This document shows, one piece after another, positions 59,160 to 64,000 of a stretch of DNA of 64,000 nt. Numbering within the stretch: position 1 is the stretch's first letter; every line of letters begins with the position of its first letter. Source of the DNA: Odontesthes bonariensis (taxonomy: Eukaryota > Chordata > Actinopteri > Atheriniformes > Atherinopsidae); assembly GCF_027942865.1 (NCBI RefSeq), contig NC_134525.1, positions 21,327,657 through 21,391,656 on the forward strand. Reading direction: 5' to 3'. Made by a program: the position numbers and the translations under genes. The notes beneath the pieces are model-generated. The model ran no database searches. It was given only the letters and a program-made list of their open reading frames with translations, and was not told where the DNA came from.

Positions 59160-61200
59160 CGTCCTCGCGTTCCCGGATGTACGTACTTCCGGCCCAAACT
59201 GGCAAAGTACGGGACTTCCGGCAAGACGGCGCTCTGAGCAGCAAGACTGTACGGCTGCTCAGCTCATAATTTGGTCCCTCAAAAGATAGTCAACGCTGGG
59301 ATTAAGCGTCATTTCTTTCCCAAGAAGTATGTCTGTAAGACCATTTATCTTCCCAAAAAAGGAATACGGGTGTTATTATTTTCTTTTTTCATAAAAGAGT
59401 CCAATCTGTACGTTAGTAAGTGACAAGACTCCGAAGGTGAACAACCGCGGGGCGCCACCAACTACTCCAAAGAAGGCACAAAACACACACAAAAAAAGAA
59501 CAGACCAGTTGAAGACAAAGAACCACAGGAGGTTGTCACAACCAATAAGACAATATTAGAAGCGGTCAATAAGTTAGCGGAAAGATTAGATATCCAAGAA
59601 AGAAGAATGGAAGAACTTAATAGGAAAATGGTGGAAAACTGTAGCCGAGTTGCTGTCCTCCACAAAGAGGTAACTGATAACCAGAAGGAAAAAAAAACAG
59701 TTGAGACGGAGCAACAAGTTTGCAAACTAACTGAAGATATAAAAGTGCCAAAGGAAAAACGCGTGGAACAGGAAAGATACAAAAGAAGGTGGAATCTTTG
59801 AGTGAAAGGTCTGAGAGAGAAAGAAAAGGAAGATACCAGTGATCTCTCTTCTCTCCGAGATCGCTCCAGGTGTGCCATGGACTGTAGACGTGTTGGAAAG
59901 AAAGAACTTACAATTATACGAGGCAAATCATCATCCAGTTAGTCAAGAAAGACAGCTTCCAAAGACTGTGGTGCATGTAAACAAGCTGGCATCAGATATG
60001 CAGAAGTTTCGACACAGGAAGTCAAAGCTGCAAGAGAGAAGCTGTGGCCAAAGAACGACGAGGCAAGGGATAAGAAGAATAGAACAGAATAGAAAATAGA
60101 ATAGAAAAATACTTTATTCATCCCCCAATGGGGGAAATTCAAATTAGTCAACTAGCTCAAAGAACTATTAATATTTACAATGATTGTATATTAACAACAA
60201 CAATAATAATGATACCAATTCTAATGAAAATACTACTACTAACTAATAATAATAATAATAATAATAATAACAATGATAAATGACAAAAAAAAAAAATCAA
60301 TCAATTTGAGAAGAACTCAGCAGTCACTGTTAAAAAGAAGGGAGCATATTTCCGAGGACCCCCTGGGTTCATAGAAAACGTGCAAATATTTGCATAGAGA
60401 GCTAAAGAAGAATCTACAATGGATCTCTGCAACAGTAAAATGAGACACAAAGGATTTGGTTAGAGGGACCAAAACAAATCTTTTTCCAGGTTTAAAACTG
60501 CAGTTTTCCTGAACAAGCATTATTTTTAGATTTCTTTACAGCTTTTGACGAGCTTAAACATCCCTCCAAATGTTAAAATATTGTCTCAATGTTGTGTGAA
60601 CATATAACAATTGCCCTCTTACTTCATCCAAGATCTACAAGGCAATTTGATGTAAAAAATAGATATTCGGCAGAGAGACCCAATTAGCCCTCTTCTTTTC
60701 ATATTGGGAACTGAGCTGTTAGCAAAACACATCATTAAAAATAATGATAATATCAGACTTTTAAATATTATGGCCACTTTGTTAGTTATTACACAGTTAG
60801 CAGATGGTGCAGCATTGTTTTTAAAGGATGCTCTTCAGATGCATTAAAAGCTGTGTCCCTTTTCTCGGATGCATCAGGGCAACATCTGAATTTTAGAAAA
60901 TGGGAGATTTTAGAAATCCATAATAATATATGAACTTTCATTCATAATATTCCGGTCAAATGTTTAAGTAAAACAATTAGTAAAACATTAATTTTCAACC
61001 TGTTTTGCATAATTAAAAAAAAAAACAAAAAAACAACAACACATATTTAAACACATATTGGCTTCAGTGAGACTATTTCAATAAATGGGAGAGTGCTGTT
61101 AATGAAAATGGATTCATTTATCCAGCATATACTTTAAACATACCAAACAGAACTATTAAAAAGATTCACCAAATTCATTACAATTTTGACCTTTGTTAAA
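59160..61200 (+). mobile_element. Decayed L1-like LINE
   Basis: A 5' UTR-like GC-rich start (GGACTTCCGGCAAGACGGCG at about 59213) precedes an ORF1 remnant with a coiled coil (ILEAVNKLAERLDIQERRME) leading to RWNL, and, in a shifted frame after a premature stop, LRVKGL-type sequence, the entry to the L1 ORF1 RNA-binding domain. Most of ORF2 is missing. A reverse-transcriptase piece at about 60670-60830 reads RQRDPISPLLFILGTELLAK and TQLADGAALFLKD, where the usual catalytic DD is replaced by DG. A separate repeat is inserted at 60080-60300. Confidence 0.7.
60080..60300. repeat. Fish repeat with ATAGAATAGAA / TACTTTATTCATCCCC motif and AAT microsatellite
   Basis: GAATAGAACAGAATAGAAAA followed by TACTTTATTCATCCCCCAAT and GGGGGAAATTCAAATTAGTC is a common dispersed fish sequence. 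An AAT repeat of about ten units follows at 60245-60270 and an A-run at 60285. It interrupts the L1-like copy, so it inserted later. Confidence 0.65.
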
Positions 61201-61609
61201 ACTGAACACAGTTTATGGTTTAGTATCCCTTCACGTCTCCTTTCTGTTGAGATGTGATATTGACCCCTTCGATTGTCAGATTATCGTATGCTGCTATTGG
61301 AAAATGCTTTACAGAGATCATTTCCCTCCACATAAATTTGGAAAAACAGATAAATAAATATTTCTTGTTCTAGTTTTCTTTTCGTTTTCTGTTTGTTTTT
61401 CTTCCTGGTCTGTCTCCTCATAAGCTGCTGGGAATACCTGATAGTTGACCCTTATTTATTCCTTTTTTTTTTTCATATTACCGAGCGCGTATATTACTTC
61501 TAACCGCTCATGGGGATAGTTGCGTAAAGTGCTGAGACTTATCGACAATGAGGGGCGTGGGACAGGAAATTACTTCAGACGTATTACATGGTACGCAATA
61601 CCGGATATG
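61201..61609. other. Intergenic, no gene recognised
   Basis: AT-rich, then a GC-richer segment approaching the sushi gene. GACGTGCACGTCACGTG at 61611-61627 just to the right holds CRE- and E-box-like motifs and could be its promoter. Confidence 0.4.
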
Positions 61610-61877
61610 ACGTGCACGTCACGTGTTGACACGCTTGTTTGCCTCACCACTCTGGTTTGCCTGAGCTCAGAGCCACATAGTCCTGCCTGATCTCACCTCT
61701 AAGAAACAGTTGCATCTGGAGAGAGTCCAATCAGCTTCTGCTTTTGCGATTCTTCGATTCCTTTTTATACAGAGGTTGGACACGTCCGGATCTTTTCTTT
61801 TTCTGGTCGAACCTACCAGAGAAAGGGACATTATACGCCGTTCTTGTTGTCTTCATATCAGCGGTTCCGGTCCGGTC

Positions 61878-62564
61878 ATGGGTGCCATCGCTTTCATTCT
61901 GCTGAGCCTGGGCGTTGCCGTCACAGCGCTGAACAACTGTGGCCCCGTTTCTCCCGAAGTAGGGAACGGATTTGTTGAGTACGTTAACGGGACTGAGTTG
62001 GGTGCCAAAGCTGTGATCAAATGTAAAATTGGCTTCAATTTAATTGGAAGTAAAGAGCTGAGTTGTGGTGAACAAGGATGGTCTGGCAGGCCACCTGTGT
62101 GCGAAGTGGTGAGTTGCCTTCCTCCACCAGCGGTTGCAAATGCCGAGTACAATCCTGAGAAGGAGAGCTACGACTATAGTCAAGTTGTGATATACTCCTG
62201 TGAGGGCGACTACACTCTCAAGGGAGCGAGTCAGTTAAAGTGTGCCGAAGACGGAAGTTTCCGTCCTGCTCCTCCAAAATGCGTTCGGGTTGAGTGTGAA
62301 GATCTCCAGTTTAAAAATGGGGAAGTGACCGAGGGTTCTCGGCCTCCATATGGAAGGGGGGCTTTTTTAAATTTCAAGTGTAACAAAGGATACACACTGG
62401 AGGGGCCATCTACCGTGACATGCGACATAAACAGCAAGTGGTCTGCCATTCCACAGTGCAAAGCCGGGAACACTGGGAACGCTGGGAATAGCCTTGCCGC
62501 CGGGGCAGGTATTGGGACTTTTGTGAGCATCGCAGTCCTGTGCGTCCAACTTTTCTGGATGTAA
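61878..62564 (+). CDS. Three-sushi-domain, probably GPI-anchored complement regulator-like protein
   Basis: An uninterrupted 687-nt frame, 228 residues. A signal peptide (MGAIAFILLSLGVAVTA) is followed by three CCP/sushi modules, each with four Cys and the conserved Trp-type core. Module 1: NNCGPVSPEVGNGFV ... CGEQGWSGRPPVC. Module 2: SCLPPPAVANAEYN ... CAEDGSFRPAPPKC. Module 3: ECEDLQFKNGEV ... CDINSKWSAIPQC. A short GNTGNAGNS spacer leads to a C-terminal hydrophobic segment (GTFVSIAVLCVQLFWM) ending at the chain terminus with no cytoplasmic tail, which fits a GPI signal as in CD55/DAF; a plain membrane anchor is possible. An in-frame ATG at 61710 would add 56 residues ahead of the signal peptide, so I chose 61878. 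No introns, although sushi genes usually have one exon per module. Module 2 has Phe for the usual Trp. Role inferred: protection against complement. Poly(A) signals at 62754 and 63454. Confidence 0.85.
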   Translation: MGAIAFILLSLGVAVTALNNCGPVSPEVGNGFVEYVNGTELGAKAVIKCKIGFNLIGSKELSCGEQGWSGRPPVCEVVSCLPPPAVANAEYNPEKESYDYSQVVIYSCEGDYTLKGASQLKCAEDGSFRPAPPKCVRVECEDLQFKNGEVTEGSRPPYGRGAFLNFKCNKGYTLEGPSTVTCDINSKWSAIPQCKAGNTGNAGNSLAAGAGIGTFVSIAVLCVQLFWM

Positions 62565-62753
62565 AAGCGACTTCTTAAGAGGATGGACGACCCCTGGACT
62601 GATTTTTCAAACGTACCAGGCCTCCACGCGCAATGTGCAAAATGTGAAATCCTCTGGAAGTTTGCGCTTCAGCGGCAGCAACAGACCAGACGCGCAGCCC
62701 CTGGTGTGTGCTTTAAGCGGCTCACCTGCATCCTTCATGATAAATTAAAGCTT

Positions 62754-62759
62754 TAATAA
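62754..62759 (+). terminator. Poly(A) signal of the sushi gene
   Basis: ATTAAA 190 bases after the stop, followed by T-rich sequence. A further AATAAA at 63454-63459 could give a longer transcript. Confidence 0.55.
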
Positions 62760-63982
62760 TGACTTCTTGTCTCACAACCAATTCCCGTTTGAGCTTTTTG
62801 TTTTGGTTTCTAAAAGGTTTGAACTGGAGCTCAGAGAGCAGCTGAACTTGAGCTTTGAATGTTTAAACGAGGTTTGAGATGTAGTCATTAGGGCAGAAAT
62901 TCAGTTTAAACTACCATAGGAGATTTGGCTGTTAGTTTGAGGCTTAATACGATAACACTGAGGCTACTTTGTAATTATCGACTAACAGTGGATACCCCAG
63001 ATAATCTTTATGTATAGAAGAAAGGCTCTGAGCCTCTAAATCAGGAGGGTTTAGCACAGTGCCTGAACAAAAAGTGTAATTCATGAGTCTTACCACTAAA
63101 AGCTGAATGCTTTGCCTTTTTGTTTTCTTTGTATATGTTGTCTTTGTGAATTACACTCATGTTAACCCACTTGTTGGGTTGTGTTAAAGCGGAGTGATCA
63201 CCCATGAATGCTGTTTTTTGTGCTGTGTTGTTTCAGCATGTGTTGAAAGATGTTTATTTTCTTAAAGATGTATTCAGATTTGATTATTGCTCTCCAGGTC
63301 AACAATCTGCTATCGCTGGACTGCTTTTAAAAATGTATTGATGACCATCTCTGAAAATTTTGCACTATTCATTCTTAGAATAACTTGTCAGTATTCATAT
63401 TGTATGGAGGCACTTGTTTACTGTTTGTTCTCTTTTTGCTATCAGCTCACAAAAATAAAAGAGTGGAGAAAAGAAAAGGACTAAAAATGTCTCGTTTTCT
63501 TCAATCGCACCTGAATAATTAAGGCGACAGCTAACTTGTTGGTTAGATTTTTTTTTTTTGTGACGTGTTGATCGATTTGAGAGGTACAAGGTCCTTTTGT
63601 AAAGTGACTTATAAACCAGGAAAACAAACATGGACCGGATGTTCTTTAAAATACACAAATAAGAACAAGATGCAAACTGTATATAAAACTAATGAATTAC
63701 AAACATTTACACTATTATGTTTCAGCCAAAAAACAGGATCAGTCACGACTGTGTCACTCTTTTAGTTTGGGCTTGTTTTAAAAACCGATGTCACCAATGA
63801 CTCATGTTGTGCCCCAAAGAAATAATTCTGCTCACAGCTTTTTTTACAATACCCCTGTTATGCAGGAAATGACAGCCGCCCTTTTCTGTGGTTATCCGCC
63901 AGGATACGTGATCTTCGCTCAGTTCAGAGTTTTAACACTTTGCTTTGGTCGGCAGCTTCTCTTTGGACTGAACGCAGAAAAG
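62760..63982. other. Distal 3' UTR or intergenic DNA
   Basis: No gene recognised. It includes the second poly(A) candidate at 63454-63459. The last 120 bases rise in GC (GACAGCCGCCCTTTTCTG), as expected near a promoter or 5' UTR. Confidence 0.4.
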
Positions 63983-64000
63983 ATGTCAGTTTTCCCAAGA
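63983..64000 (+). CDS. Possible start of another gene, cut by the window edge
   Basis: ATG with a favourable context (GAAAAGATGT) opens MSVFPR, six codons up to the edge. A GC-richer leader precedes it. Too short to assign; it may be a non-coding stretch. Confidence 0.25.

Noticed and set aside
59462-59926. 154-codon minus-strand open frame
   Set aside because: Antisense of the L1-like ORF1 remnant; Ser/Phe-rich composition reflects the complement of a Lys/Glu-rich coiled coil.
61710-61877. Upstream in-frame ATG of the sushi gene
   Set aside because: It would place 56 residues before a typical signal peptide; the ATG at 61878 starts directly at that peptide.

Overview
The window is eukaryotic nuclear DNA from a ray-finned fish, most likely a percomorph teleost. 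It has small exons with consensus GT-AG junctions, long introns, AATAAA/ATTAAA signals, a high load of fish-type MITEs, Tc1, hAT and LINE remnants, and orthologues of vertebrate single-copy genes. There is no prokaryotic signal, no CRISPR array, and no element I would call a retrovirus, LTR element or Polinton.

Layout. 1-10.8 kb: no confident exon; repeats, including a 4.5 kb composite repeat at about 2.9-7.4 kb and a tandem pair of nearly identical 393-bp MITEs. 10.8-27.4 kb (+): the last six coding exons and long 3' UTR of plxdc2, whose 5' part lies left of the window. 29.0-37.8 kb (-): a GIMAP/AIG1-type GTPase gene with a modelled Tyr/Gly-rich C-terminal tail spread over three small exons, and a long 3' UTR holding a perfect 42-bp hairpin. 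38.8-41.3 kb (-): chmp4c, complete. 41.8-44.6 kb (+): zfand1, complete, head-to-head with chmp4c. 45.4 kb (-): an intact tRNA-Arg(CCG) gene. 45.8-50.9 kb (+): maf1, complete, with a TATA box and a non-coding first exon. 51.0-57.1 kb (-): arl5b, complete, convergent with maf1. 58-61.2 kb: two decayed LINEs. 61.9-62.6 kb (+): an intronless gene for a three-sushi-domain, probably GPI-anchored, complement-regulator-like protein. A possible further gene start lies at the right edge.

Functionally these are mostly unrelated housekeeping genes: CHMP4C in ESCRT-III, ZFAND1 in stress-granule/proteasome work, MAF1 repressing Pol III, ARL5B in Golgi/endosome traffic. Two immune-type genes (GIMAP-like and sushi) sit among them. 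Human PLXDC2 and ARL5B lie on 10p12, while CHMP4C, ZFAND1 and MAF1 lie on 8q (recalled, not looked up), so the block mixes two ancestral neighbourhoods. All exon models were built by eye from splice signals, reading phase and remembered family sequence; no alignment or expression data were used.
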